64,000 nt of DNA, taken from Gordonia asplenii (GTDB taxonomy: Bacteria; Actinomycetota; Actinomycetes; Mycobacteriales; Mycobacteriaceae). Below, piece after piece: positions 13,591 to 22,373 of the stretch. Numbering within the stretch: the stretch's first letter is position 1; each line of letters begins with the position of its first letter. The notes under the pieces were generated by a model. It saw only the letters and a list, made by a program, of their open reading frames with translations, searched no databases and had not been told where the DNA came from. The position numbers were made by a program, and so were the translations under genes. The stretch lies in contig NZ_JABBNB010000003.1 in NCBI RefSeq assembly GCF_012933505.1, positions 186,001 to 250,000 on the forward strand. The letters are read 5' to 3'.

Positions 13591-14202
13591 TCACCCCATC
13601 ACCAACCGCACCGCCAGCACGCCCATCACGACCGCGATCGCGGCGTCGAGCACCTGCCATGCTCGCGGCGAGGCGAACAGGGGGCGCAGATATCGGGCGC
13701 CGAATCCCAGTGCGGCGAACCAGCTCAGGCTCGCGAGCATCGCCCCGACGCCGAACCACCACCGGCCCGCTCCCTGCGCGGTCGCGACCGAGCCGAGCAG
13801 CACGACGGTGTCGAGGTACACGTGCGGGTTGAGCCACGTCAGCGCCAGGCAGGTCGCGATCACCGCGCCGGCCGATCGCACGGTCGACTCGGCCGCGTCG
13901 ACGAGGGCCGTCGGCCGCAGCGCCCGGCGGGCGGCGAGCAGCGCATATCCGGCCAGGAACGCGAACCCGGCCCAGCGGATCGCCACCATCATGGCGGGCG
14001 CGTGGTGCAGCAGCGTCCCGACGCCGGCGACGCCTGCGGCGATCAGCACGACGTCGGACAGCGCGCACACCACGACGGTGTGCGGCACATGGGCTCGTAC
14101 TAGTCCCTGCCGAAGCACGAAGGCGTTCTGGGCGCCGATGGCGACGATGAGCGACAAGCCGAAACCGAAGCCGGCGAAAGCGGAAATGAGCACGACCTTC
14201 AC
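13591..14202 (-). CDS. lysE: LysE/ArgO-type amino-acid exporter
   Basis: A 203-residue inner-membrane exporter for basic amino acids (lysine/arginine). Six hydrophobic helices are visible. The N-terminus has the family signature GLSLIVAIGAQNAFVLRQGL, and the middle has TWLNPHVYLDTVVLLGS, both characteristic of LysE/ArgO. The gene is divergent from a LysG/ArgP-type regulator with an 84-bp gap, the classical lysE-lysG arrangement of corynebacteria, where the regulator senses intracellular lysine or arginine and switches the exporter on. The start codon is ATG at 14202. Confidence 0.92.
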   Translation of the reverse strand: MKVVLISAFAGFGFGLSLIVAIGAQNAFVLRQGLVRAHVPHTVVVCALSDVVLIAAGVAGVGTLLHHAPAMMVAIRWAGFAFLAGYALLAARRALRPTALVDAAESTVRSAGAVIATCLALTWLNPHVYLDTVVLLGSVATAQGAGRWWFGVGAMLASLSWFAALGFGARYLRPLFASPRAWQVLDAAIAVVMGVLAVRLVMG

Positions 14203-14231
14203 GCTAGGTCGCCGACGGTATGAAGACCAGT

Positions 14232-14253
14232 TAATGTTTCTGAATAACCATTA
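14232..14253. promoter_or_regulatory. candidate LysG/ArgP operator
   Basis: Inverted repeat TAATG-N12-CATTA in the short AT-rich gap between the divergent lysE and lysG genes. Position and symmetry fit a LysR-type activator site for lysE. Confidence 0.45.
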
Positions 14254-14286
14254 GCAGTTCTGTAGAAGGCGACGGACCGGGAGACG

Positions 14287-15156
14287 ATGGACTTCGAACT
14301 CGCGCACCTGCGCGCACTCACCGCGGCGGCCGACCTCGGCACATTCGACGCCGCCGCGCGGCATCTGCACATCACCCCGTCGGCGCTGAGCCAGCGGATC
14401 AAAGCGCTGGAGACGGCCACCGGTCGGGTACTGCTGGTGCGGTCGCGGCCGATCCAGGTGACCGACGCGGGCGCCGCGGTGCTGCGGTTGGCGCGGCAGG
14501 TCGACGCTCTCGCCGCCGACGTCGTACGCGACCTCGGAGCCGACGCCCAGACGGTGATCCCGCTGGCGGTCAATGCGGACTCCCTGGCCACCTGGGTGCT
14601 ACCCGCTCTGGCGCGGGTGACAGCCGACTGGCCGACGATCTGCATCGACATCCACCGCGACGATCAGGAGCACACCGCGGACCTGCTGCGCGCGGGCACC
14701 GTGATGGCTGCGATCACCTCGCAGTCGCGTGCCGTGCAGGGCTGCACGGTGACCCGACTCGGCGTCATGCGTTACCGGGCTTGTGCCGCACCGGATTTCG
14801 TCGCTCGCTGGTTCGACGGCCCGATCACCTCCGCTGCCTTGGGTGCGGCGCCGTATGTCGACTTCGACCGCAAAGACGAACTGCAGAACGAGTTTCTCCG
14901 ACGTCGCGGAGTGGACCAGGCGAGGCGTCACCAGGTGCCCGGGTCGTCGGAGTTCATCGATGCGATCCGACTCGGCATGGGCTGGGGGATGGTGCCGAGC
15001 GGCTGGCGCAGGCGACTCGGCGACCAACTCGTCGTCCTCGACGTCGACGACCCCGGCGTCGAGGTTGAGCTGTACTGGCAGCAGTGGTCGCTGCGCACGC
15101 CCGCACTCGACGCCGTGGCGTCGGCGATCGCCTCTGCCGCGGCCGGTCAGCGGTGA
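14287..15156 (+). CDS. lysG: LysR-type regulator LysG/ArgP
   Basis: A 289-residue LysR-type regulator of the ArgP/LysG branch. The N-terminal helix-turn-helix is ALTAAADLGTFDAAARHLHI followed by TPSALSQRIKALE, which is diagnostic for ArgP/IciA/LysG proteins. The rest is the two-lobed effector-binding domain. It is transcribed divergently from lysE, which it most likely activates when lysine or arginine accumulates. GGGAG lies just upstream of the ATG. Its 3' end faces the esterase gene convergently with a 24-bp gap. Confidence 0.9.
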   Translation: MDFELAHLRALTAAADLGTFDAAARHLHITPSALSQRIKALETATGRVLLVRSRPIQVTDAGAAVLRLARQVDALAADVVRDLGADAQTVIPLAVNADSLATWVLPALARVTADWPTICIDIHRDDQEHTADLLRAGTVMAAITSQSRAVQGCTVTRLGVMRYRACAAPDFVARWFDGPITSAALGAAPYVDFDRKDELQNEFLRRRGVDQARRHQVPGSSEFIDAIRLGMGWGMVPSGWRRRLGDQLVVLDVDDPGVEVELYWQQWSLRTPALDAVASAIASAAAGQR

Positions 15157-15180
15157 ACCGCCGACCCGACGCGCCCGAGA

Positions 15181-16173
15181 TCAGCGTTCGAGCGCCCGCC
15201 GGATGAATTCGTCGCGGACGTTGATCGACGCCTGCGACAGCGCGGGCTGGCGGATCCCGATGTCGAAGCCGTGGAAGCCGCCTCCCCACATGTGCAGATC
15301 GACCGACACGCCGGCCTGCGACAGCCGTTGTGCGTAGTCGACGGCCTCGTCGCGGAAGCTCTCGACCGAGCCGACGTCGATGAAGGTTCGCGGCAGTCCG
15401 GCCAGGTCATCGGCGCGCGCGGGCGCGGCGTACGGACTCACCTCGTCGCCGCCGCGGCGGTCACCGAGGATTCCGGTCCAGGCCCACAGATTCTCGGTCC
15501 GATCCCACACGCCTTCGCGGTCCATCATCTGTGCGCTGTGAGTCTGCAGACGATCGTCGAGCATGGGGCAACCCAGCACCTGATGGGTCAACGTCGGGAA
15601 CCCGCGATCGCGGGCCATCAGCGCGACCGCTGCGGCCAGGTTGCCGCCGCCACTGAAACCGATGGTCAGGATGTGGTCGACGTCGATCCGCAGCCGTTCG
15701 GCGTTTTCGGCGGCCCACCGCAGGCCCGCGTAGCAGTCGTCGGACGGCGCGGGATGCGGGTTCTCCGGGGCGAGGCGATACTCGATCGAGGTGACGACCG
15801 CCTTGCCTTCGACGACGTAGGCAAGCATCTCGTCGAGCGCACTGTAGCGGTTCCCCGACACGACGCCGCCGCCGTGAATGTAGTAGATCAACGGCCACGG
15901 TCCCGAACCCGTCGTCGGAGTGAGGACGGTCATTTCGAGCTCACGGTCGGGCCCGGGGACGGTGATTTCGGCGACGTCGACCCGGCCGTCGGCGGTCAGG
16001 TCGGGGAGTGGCCGACCGGGCAGTCCTTCGACTGAGATCCGCCGGATCTCGGCGACGGTGTCGTCGGCGAGCCATGGAATCGTGCTGCGAAAGGCTCGCA
16101 GGACGGGGACGAGTTCGGCGTCGAAGGGCGGACGAACCGGGGTGATGTCGTCGAGTGCGGGATTGGTGCTCAT
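15181..16173 (-). CDS. alpha/beta hydrolase, hormone-sensitive-lipase type (paralogue 1)
   Basis: A 330-residue esterase of the bacterial HSL (type IV) family. From the ATG at 16173 the oxyanion motif HGGG is at 100-103 and the nucleophile Ser174 is in GFSGGG. The acid lies in the VGSVESFRDEAVDYAQRL segment and the histidine in GGFHGF. The nucleophile elbow GFSGG differs from the usual GDSAG. No signal peptide is present. GGAAGGAAAC directly before the ATG decides the start. It is the downstream member of a pair with the next gene, which it closely resembles along its whole length. The substrate is unknown. Confidence 0.88.
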   Translation of the reverse strand: MSTNPALDDITPVRPPFDAELVPVLRAFRSTIPWLADDTVAEIRRISVEGLPGRPLPDLTADGRVDVAEITVPGPDRELEMTVLTPTTGSGPWPLIYYIHGGGVVSGNRYSALDEMLAYVVEGKAVVTSIEYRLAPENPHPAPSDDCYAGLRWAAENAERLRIDVDHILTIGFSGGGNLAAAVALMARDRGFPTLTHQVLGCPMLDDRLQTHSAQMMDREGVWDRTENLWAWTGILGDRRGGDEVSPYAAPARADDLAGLPRTFIDVGSVESFRDEAVDYAQRLSQAGVSVDLHMWGGGFHGFDIGIRQPALSQASINVRDEFIRRALER

Positions 16174-16226
16174 GTTTCCTTCCAAGGTGGGGCGGTGTTT
16201 CGGTCACCGCGTGGCGCGGCGTCGGC

Positions 16227-17216
16227 CTAACCGCGCAGCGCGCGCCGAATGAAGTCGTTGCGGGCGGATGCGGATGCCTGGGAGACTGCGGCCGTCGAGA
16301 TGTTCTCGAAGCCGTGAAAGCCGCCCGCCCACATGTGCAGATCGACGCTGACTCCGGCCTGACTCAATCGCGCGGCGTAGTCGATCACTTCGTCGCGGAA
16401 CCCCTCGGCCGAGCCGACGTCGAGATAGGCCGGTGGAAGGCCGGCGAGGACGGTCGCGCGCGTCGGCGCCGCATAGTAGGACACCTCGTCGCCGCCCCGG
16501 CGGTCGCCGAGCAACGCGGTCCAGCCGAATAGGGTGCCGATGCTGTCCCAGCTTCCGTCGTCGTCGAGCATCACCGAACTGTGTGTCGCGTAGCGATCGT
16601 CGAGCATGGGGCAGATGAGGATCTGGTGAGTCAGAGCCGGCGTACCCGCATCGCGCGACATCAGCGCGACGCCCGCGGCCAGGCCACCGCCCGCGCTGGT
16701 GCCTGCGACGATGACGTGCGAGGCATCGATGCGCAGATCGTCGTGGTGCTCGACGCACCAGGTCAGGCCGTTGTAGCAGTCGGTGACGGGCGTGGGATCG
16801 GGGTGTTCGGGAGCGAGGCGGTAGTCGAGGGATGCGACGACGGCGGTGCCGTCGGCGACGTGCGAGAGAAAGTCGTCGAGGCCGAGATGCCGTCCGCCGG
16901 CGACCATCGCACCACCGTGGATGAAGTAGATCAGCGGCCACGGACCGTCGCCCTGCGCGGGGGACAGCACGACCATGGGCAGCTCGGCGTCGGGTGTGGA
17001 GATGGTGAGCTCGTCGACGACCACCCGCCCGCCCGCGGTGAGGTCGATCGGCGGCGCCCCGGGGATGCCGTTCTTAGTGAGCGCCCGAATCTCCTCCAAG
17101 GTGTCAATCTTCAGGGCCGGCACGATGGTTCGCATCGCGGCGAGACCGGCAACGAGTTCCGGATCGTACGGCGGCCGCGGCAGCGGCACTCCAACGGGTG
17201 TGGCGATATCTGTCAT
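16227..17216 (-). CDS. alpha/beta hydrolase, hormone-sensitive-lipase type (paralogue 2)
   Basis: A 329-residue esterase and the upstream partner of the previous gene. HGGA (100-103) is the oxyanion motif, where the last glycine is replaced by alanine, and Ser174 lies in GTSAGGG. The acid and histidine regions (VGSAEGFRDEVIDYAARL, GGFHGF) are almost the same as in its neighbour. Shared blocks such as GDRRGGDEVS and SQAGVSVDLHMW show that the pair arose by tandem duplication. The ATG at 17216 gives the same N-terminal layout as paralogue 1; longer frames upstream are not needed. The pair forms one minus-strand operon with a 53-bp gap. Confidence 0.87.
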   Translation of the reverse strand: MTDIATPVGVPLPRPPYDPELVAGLAAMRTIVPALKIDTLEEIRALTKNGIPGAPPIDLTAGGRVVVDELTISTPDAELPMVVLSPAQGDGPWPLIYFIHGGAMVAGGRHLGLDDFLSHVADGTAVVASLDYRLAPEHPDPTPVTDCYNGLTWCVEHHDDLRIDASHVIVAGTSAGGGLAAGVALMSRDAGTPALTHQILICPMLDDRYATHSSVMLDDDGSWDSIGTLFGWTALLGDRRGGDEVSYYAAPTRATVLAGLPPAYLDVGSAEGFRDEVIDYAARLSQAGVSVDLHMWAGGFHGFENISTAAVSQASASARNDFIRRALRG

Positions 17217-17388
17217 GACATTCAGTGAACGGCGTGCGGGGCTGCGGTCCCACCCGCCAAAGCGACGAGAGCGGCGCGCGATTCCCGCCGACCGGCGGGT
17301 CGTCGACGCCGACGTCGTTCGCGTCGACGACCATCGCGGCGCGGGACGACTACAGTGATCGGCGAACGCCAGATCGAGAAGGAAACAC

Positions 17389-18657
17389 ATGACTTCGACG
17401 ACCCTGACCCGGGGACAGAACACCGACCTGCCTGCCGTCGCCCCGCTGCGCATCGAACTCAGCGGCACCGGAGTCGACGTCCTCGCCTTCCAACTCGGCG
17501 CCGACCGCAGAGTCCGCTCCGACGCAGACCTCGTCTTCTTCAATCAGCCGCGCTCGCCCGAGGGGGCCGTCGTGCTGGCCGGGCCGTCGACGGTGACCGT
17601 CGATCTCGCCGCGCTGCCCGACGACATCGAGCGTGTCGCAGTCGCCGTGGCGGCGGAGTCCGATCTGGGCGCCGTCGCGTTGACGACGACGGTCACGGCG
17701 GGAACGTCGGTGATCGTCGCACCCGCCGAGGGCCTGTCCACCGAGCGAGCGGCGGTGCTCGTCGAGATCTACCGCCGCAACGGCGTCTGGAAGATCCGCA
17801 GCGAGTCGGCCGGCTGGGATGCCGGCTTCGCGGCGCTCGTGCGTGAGCACGGCGTCGTCGTCGATGAGGAACCGCAAGCCGCGCCTGCCGCGAATTCCGT
17901 TGGCGCGCCGACCATCCGGATGGTCAAAGGCGAGGAGAAGTTGTCACTGGAGAAGCGCAAGGTGCTCAACCTGCGCAAAGAAGCCGTGCATAAGGTGCTG
18001 CTGACGAAGGGAGTGGCCGGGGTGCGTGCCCGGGTGATCCTCGTCATCGACAAGACCCTGTCGATGCGGCCGCTGTTCGACCAGGGCACGGTGCGCCGCG
18101 TCGTCGAGCGGATGATCCCGGTCGCCACTCAGCTCGACGACGACGGCAGCCTGGAGACCTACTTGTACGGGTCGGGGTATGCGAAACTGCCCGACGTCAC
18201 CGTGGAGAACGCCGAGGAGTGGACGGATACGTTCATCCACCTGACCGGGGTGCACGGCGGACGGCTGTCGCCGCCGATCGATTACGGGCGAGTGATCGGC
18301 GGCTACAACAAGGAACTGCCGATCATGACCGCCGTCGTCGACGACGTCGCGGGCACCTCGCCGGTCCTCGTGCTGTTCTTCACCGACGGCGGCTTTCACA
18401 GCAAGGTGCCCGCCATCCGCAAACTCATCACCGACGCGGCGTCGCGTCCGATCTTCTGGCAGTTCATCGGGTTGGGGCGCAACAACTTCGGGGTGTTGAC
18501 CCAACTCGATACGATGACCGGCCGCGTGATCGACAACGCCGGCTTCTTTCCGATCGACGACGTCGACGCGCATTCCGACGAAGAACTGTACAAGGACGTG
18601 CTCTCGGAGTTCGGCAGCTGGCTCACCGAGGCGGGTCGGCTCGGCATCGTGCGCTGA
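17389..18657 (+). CDS. TerD-domain plus von Willebrand A domain protein
   Basis: A 422-residue cytosolic protein with two domains. Residues 1 to about 140 resemble the calcium-binding TerD fold of tellurite/stress proteins, with LTRGQNTDLP at the start and SDADLVFFNQPRSPEG in the middle. Residues from about 205 form a vWA domain of the TerY/TerF type, with VILVIDKTLSMRPLF at the metal-ion site and PVLVLFFTDGGFHSK further on. The metal motif is D-x-T-x-S instead of the usual D-x-S-x-S. GAAGGAAACAC precedes the ATG. Homologues belong to ter stress modules, but no other ter gene is in the window. The role is unknown. Confidence 0.8.
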   Translation: MTSTTLTRGQNTDLPAVAPLRIELSGTGVDVLAFQLGADRRVRSDADLVFFNQPRSPEGAVVLAGPSTVTVDLAALPDDIERVAVAVAAESDLGAVALTTTVTAGTSVIVAPAEGLSTERAAVLVEIYRRNGVWKIRSESAGWDAGFAALVREHGVVVDEEPQAAPAANSVGAPTIRMVKGEEKLSLEKRKVLNLRKEAVHKVLLTKGVAGVRARVILVIDKTLSMRPLFDQGTVRRVVERMIPVATQLDDDGSLETYLYGSGYAKLPDVTVENAEEWTDTFIHLTGVHGGRLSPPIDYGRVIGGYNKELPIMTAVVDDVAGTSPVLVLFFTDGGFHSKVPAIRKLITDAASRPIFWQFIGLGRNNFGVLTQLDTMTGRVIDNAGFFPIDDVDAHSDEELYKDVLSEFGSWLTEAGRLGIVR

Positions 18658-18728
18658 CCGGGCTTCTGTGTCGATTGCGCGACGGGAGCGAGTCGAAGGA
18701 GCGCTCGTCTACTTTGCAGGCGCTCTCC

Positions 18729-19127
18729 GCTGGTTGAGCTGGGTTGAGCTGGGATTCACCGATGGCACCCGTCCGCTGGTTCAACCTGGTTTCACCGGTC
18801 GGGCCACTCCGCTGGTTGAGCCGCGAGGAGCGTTAGCGACGAGCGTGTCGAAACCCCTGTACCACAATGCATTTGATGGTAGCGCACGTGTCGAACTGCG
18901 ATGGTATCGAACATCGAGGCGTGTGCATCCGAAGGGTGCACACGCGACACTTGCCGGGTGAAAGTCGTCGATATTGGCGCGGACCGTCGAAAGTCGTTGT
19001 GGCTGAGAGGTTTCGACACGGACTCGGCTAGCGCCTCGTCCGGCTCAACCAGCGAGATGAGTTCTCCATCGGTGAATCCAGGCCTCAACCAGCGAAATGG
19101 TCATCCAGGCCTCAACCAGCGGCAGAT
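18729..19127. repeat. large imperfect palindrome built from GGTTGAGCC-type repeats
   Basis: This region fills the gap between the convergent TerD-vWA and SDR genes. GCTGGTTGAGCC (18811-18822) pairs with GGCTCAACCAGC (19042-19053), GTGTCGAAACC (18845-18855) pairs with GGTTTCGACAC (19009-19019), and GTGTGCA/TGCACAC (18921-18943) forms the tip. All three share the same centre, 18932, so 243 bp fold on themselves without net gaps. Outside that, GATTCACCGATGG (18753-18765) pairs with its complement at 19066-19078, offset by about 33 bp. The arms have diverged but remain alignable. It could act as a bidirectional terminator, a cruciform or a small mobile element. Confidence 0.7.
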
Positions 19128-19128
19128 T

Positions 19129-19854
19129 TCACAGATGACGACCGCCGGTCACCTCGGCGACCGTGCCGGTCATGTACGACGACATGCTCGACGCGTAGAA
19201 CAGTGCGACAGAAGCGATCTCAGACGGTTCGCCGGCGCGCTGCATGGGAATCTCGGTCATCTTGGAGTCCCATGCCTTCTGCGGCATCGCCTCGGTCATC
19301 GCGGTACGGATCAGCCCCGGCTGGATGGCGTTGATCCGCACGCCGAGATGTGCGACCTCCTTCGCCGCGGCCTTGGTGAGACCCACGATGCCTGCTTTGG
19401 CGGCCGAGTAGTTGGTCTGCCCGACCATACCGACCTTGCCGGAGATCGACGACATGTTCACGATCGAGCCGCCGCCGTTCTCGCGCATGATCCCGGCGGC
19501 GAGCCGGGTGCCGTTCCAGCAGCCGCGCAGATGGACCGAGATGACCGCGTCGAAGTCTGCTTCGGTCATCTTGCGCATCGTCGCGTCCCGGGTGATCCCC
19601 GCGTTGTTGACCATGACGTCGAGCGAGCCGTACGTCTCGACGGCCGCGGCGAGAAGCCGCTCGACGTCGGCGGAGTCGGATACGTCGCAGCCTACGCCGA
19701 TGGCGTCGGGGAGTGTCGCGGCGGCGGCCTTGGCGGCTTCTTCGTTGAGGTCGCCGATGACGATCCGCGCCCCGTTCTCGGCGAAGGTCTGGGCGATCGC
19801 CAGACCGATGCCCTGCGCGCCGCCGGTGATCACAGCGGTCTTGTCCTGCAGCAT
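19129..19854 (-). CDS. short-chain dehydrogenase, 3-oxoacyl reductase-like
   Basis: A 241-residue classical SDR of the FabG type. The NAD(P)-binding motif TGGAQGIG lies at the N-terminus, NNAG is in the middle, and the catalytic Ser-Tyr-Lys set is in the SSISGKVG and YSAAKAG segments. GAGGAG 5 bp before the ATG at 19854 sets the start. It is the last gene of a three-gene minus-strand operon with a CaiB-type CoA-transferase and an acyl-CoA dehydrogenase, so it probably acts as a 3-hydroxyacyl-CoA (or related) dehydrogenase in acyl-CoA catabolism rather than in fatty-acid synthesis. The cofactor preference (D in IGDLN suggests NAD) is inference. Confidence 0.88.
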   Translation of the reverse strand: MLQDKTAVITGGAQGIGLAIAQTFAENGARIVIGDLNEEAAKAAAATLPDAIGVGCDVSDSADVERLLAAAVETYGSLDVMVNNAGITRDATMRKMTEADFDAVISVHLRGCWNGTRLAAGIMRENGGGSIVNMSSISGKVGMVGQTNYSAAKAGIVGLTKAAAKEVAHLGVRINAIQPGLIRTAMTEAMPQKAWDSKMTEIPMQRAGEPSEIASVALFYASSMSSYMTGTVAEVTGGRHL

Positions 19855-19894
19855 GAGTGTCTCCTCGTTGGTCGAAGCGGTGTCGAGCGGATGG

Positions 19895-21109
19895 TCAAAT
19901 AGTCTGTGCCGTAACTGTTTTCGGTGGTGCGCCGACGACGCCGGCAGCGAGCAGCGCATCGATCTCGGTCGGCTCGAGCCCGATCTGCCTCAGCAGTTCG
20001 ACGCTGTGCGCTCCGAGCGCCGGGACGTCGCCCATGGCGGCGTCGTGGTCGGCGAAGGTCGCGGGCGGGACCAACGCCGGTACTTCGGCGTTCTCGGTGT
20101 TGATCGTCCGCCACCGGTCGCGGGCCCGCAGCTGTTCGTGGTCGACCATGTCGGCGATCTGGCTGATCTGGGCGGCGGGGACGCCGGCGCGGGCCAACCG
20201 GGAGTCGAGTTCGGCGGTGGTGAACCGTCGGGTGAGCGCGGCGACTGCGGCGTCGCACTCGTGACGATGCCGGACCCGCTCGACGTTGGTGAGAAACCTG
20301 GCGTCGGTTGTCAGTTCGGGGGCGCCGAGTACATCCACGGTCAGCGCCCGCCAGCCGTTCTCGCTCTGCACGCCGATGAGGATGTCGCCGTCTGCGGTGG
20401 GGTAGGAGTCATACGGCGCAATGGCGCTGTGGCTCACGCCCATTCGCGCCGGCTGCGTACCGGTGTACATCTGCGTGTACATCGAGTGTCCCATCCACTC
20501 GACGGTCGACTCGAACATCGATACCTCGATCTCGGCTCCCTCACCGGTGCGGAGCCGTCGCAGCAGGGCTGCGAGAACCGCTTGCGCGCAATACATTCCG
20601 GCGGCGATGTCGGCGGTGGGGATCCCTGTCTTGACCGCGTCCCGCGTGGTGCCGGTCAGTGAGATCAGGCCGGACTCGGCCTGGATGAGCATGTCGTAGG
20701 CCTTGCGCTGCTCGTGCGGACCGCCGGTGCCGTAGCCGGACAAGTTCACGACGACCAGTTCGCGATGGTCGGCGCGCAGACTCGCGGCGTCGAGGTTGAG
20801 CCGCGCCGCCGCGCCGGGCGCGAGATTCTGCACGAAGACGTCGGCGTCGTCGATGAGCGTGCGCACGATCTGTTGTCCCCGTGTCGATTTCACGTCTACC
20901 GCGAGTGACTCCTTGCCCCGGTTGAGCCACACGAAATGCGCGCCGGTGCCCGCGACCACATGATCGTAGTCGCGGGCGAAGTCGCCGCCGTCGACGCGTT
21001 CGATCTTGATGACGCGGGCCCCGAGGTCGGCGAGGTTGCGGGTCGCCAACGGTGCCGCGACCGCCTGTTCGAGCGACACGACGGTGAATCCGTCCAGCGG
21101 AGCGGTCAC
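19895..21109 (-). CDS. CaiB/BaiF family (class III) CoA-transferase
   Basis: A 404-residue class III CoA-transferase that moves CoA between carboxylic acids. The start has [27 protein letters not shown], then [10 protein letters not shown] and [10 protein letters not shown]. Asp167 in ADIAAG aligns with the catalytic aspartate of formyl-CoA transferase. The GTG start overlaps the stop of the upstream acyl-CoA dehydrogenase gene (GTGA), so the two are translationally coupled. In this setting it probably activates the acid that the dehydrogenase then oxidises. The actual acid cannot be deduced. Confidence 0.9.
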   Translation of the reverse strand: MTAPLDGFTVVSLEQAVAAPLATRNLADLGARVIKIERVDGGDFARDYDHVVAGTGAHFVWLNRGKESLAVDVKSTRGQQIVRTLIDDADVFVQNLAPGAAARLNLDAASLRADHRELVVVNLSGYGTGGPHEQRKAYDMLIQAESGLISLTGTTRDAVKTGIPTADIAAGMYCAQAVLAALLRRLRTGEGAEIEVSMFESTVEWMGHSMYTQMYTGTQPARMGVSHSAIAPYDSYPTADGDILIGVQSENGWRALTVDVLGAPELTTDARFLTNVERVRHRHECDAAVAALTRRFTTAELDSRLARAGVPAAQISQIADMVDHEQLRARDRWRTINTENAEVPALVPPATFADHDAAMGDVPALGAHSVELLRQIGLEPTEIDALLAAGVVGAPPKTVTAQTI

Positions 21110-22290
21110 GAAGACTTCTTCTTCTCGGCGCGGATCAAGCCGCCGCCGATGATCAGGCGCTGGATCTCACTGGTGCCCTCGTAGAGCCGGAGCAGTCGCA
21201 CGTCGCGGTAGATGCGCTCGACGGGGACCTCGCGCATATAGCCCGTGCCGCCGTGGACCTGGACGGCGAGGTCGGCGACTTTGCCGACCATCTCGGTGCA
21301 GAAGAGTTTGGCGACCGACGGAGCGATTCGGCGGTCGGTGTCGTGTACCCAGGCCTTGGCGGCGTCGCGGACCAGCGCCCGACCGGCCATCACTGAAGTC
21401 TGCATGTCGGCGATCATCGCCTGAACGAGTTGGAAGTCTCCGATCGGAGTGCCGCCCTGCGTCGCGGCCGCGGCGTAGGCGACGGATTCGTCGAGTGCCC
21501 GCTGCGCCTGTCCGACAGCCACCGCGGCGATGTGCACGCGACCACGAGCGAGGATCGTCATCGCGGCTCGATAGCCGACCGCGGCGTCGCCGCCGACGAG
21601 TGCTTCCGGTCCGACGCGAACGTCGGTGAAGTTGACGTCGGCGGTCCGCGAACCCTCCTGGCCCATTTTCCGGTCCTTGACCCCGACCTGAAGGCCGGGC
21701 GAATCCGCGGGGACGAGAAAGACTGCGATGCCGTTGCCGGTCGCCGGCGCGGGGTCGGTGCGGGCGAACACCACGAACAGGTCGGCTTCGGTCGCGTTGG
21801 TGATGAATCGCTTGCCGCCGTTGATGATCCAGGCGTCCCCGTCGGCACGCGCGGTGGTCTTCAAGCCGGCCGGATCCGAGCCCGCGCCGGGCTCGGTGAG
21901 CGCGAACGACGCCACGACGTCGCCCGCGGCGATGCCCGGCAGCCATCGCGCTCGCTGCTCGTCGGTGCCGAATCCGACGAGAACCTGACCGGCGATGCCG
22001 TTGTTGGTGCCGAACATCGACCGCACACTCAGCGAGGTGTAGCCGAGGGCCATGGCGACCTCGACGTCCTGCATCAGGTCGAGGCCCAGCCCGCCCCATT
22101 GCTGGGGAATCGCGAATCCGAACAACCCCATGTCGGCGGCCTGCGTGCGCAGATCCGCCGGAATGGCGTCGGTCGCCATGATCTCGTTCTCGCGGGGCAC
22201 CACCCGGGAACGAACGAATTGATTGATCTGCGTGAGGATCTCGGCGAACGTGTCGTCGTCGACTTCGGGCGTGTAGGTGACCATGGTCAT
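21106..22290 (-). CDS. acyl-CoA dehydrogenase (first gene of the CaiB operon)
   Basis: A flavin-dependent acyl-CoA dehydrogenase of about 394 residues. Typical stretches are FALTEPGAGSDPAGLKTTA (flavin contact), WIINGGKRFITNA and VQVHGGTGYMREVPVERIYRD. The catalytic glutamate is in RLYEGTSEIQ near the C-terminus, the position used by medium- and short-chain enzymes. ATG codons at 22290 and 22284 are both possible; neither has a strong ribosome site. It is divergent from a LysR gene across about 80 bp that contain an operator-like dyad, so the operon is probably under LysR control. Confidence 0.9.
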   Translation of the reverse strand: MTMVTYTPEVDDDTFAEILTQINQFVRSRVVPRENEIMATDAIPADLRTQAADMGLFGFAIPQQWGGLGLDLMQDVEVAMALGYTSLSVRSMFGTNNGIAGQVLVGFGTDEQRARWLPGIAAGDVVASFALTEPGAGSDPAGLKTTARADGDAWIINGGKRFITNATEADLFVVFARTDPAPATGNGIAVFLVPADSPGLQVGVKDRKMGQEGSRTADVNFTDVRVGPEALVGGDAAVGYRAAMTILARGRVHIAAVAVGQAQRALDESVAYAAAATQGGTPIGDFQLVQAMIADMQTSVMAGRALVRDAAKAWVHDTDRRIAPSVAKLFCTEMVGKVADLAVQVHGGTGYMREVPVERIYRDVRLLRLYEGTSEIQRLIIGGGLIRAEKKKSS

Positions 22291-22317
22291 AACTATGGTC
22301 GATCTATTATGATCAGT

Positions 22318-22332
22318 CCAATATCTAATTGG
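22318..22332. promoter_or_regulatory. candidate LysR operator
   Basis: A perfect inverted repeat CCAAT-N5-ATTGG lies between the divergent acyl-CoA dehydrogenase and LysR genes, in an AT-rich stretch that also contains TATTATGATC. It is the only clear dyad in this gap and a natural binding site for the LysR protein. Confidence 0.5.
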
Positions 22333-22373
22333 TCGTGCTGCGATACTCATGTGGTCTGAATTGGAGAACTCGG

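Noticed and set aside
13282-14103. Open frame of 273 codons starting before lysE on the opposite strand
   Set aside because: Most of it is antisense to lysE, and it has no domain or ribosome site.
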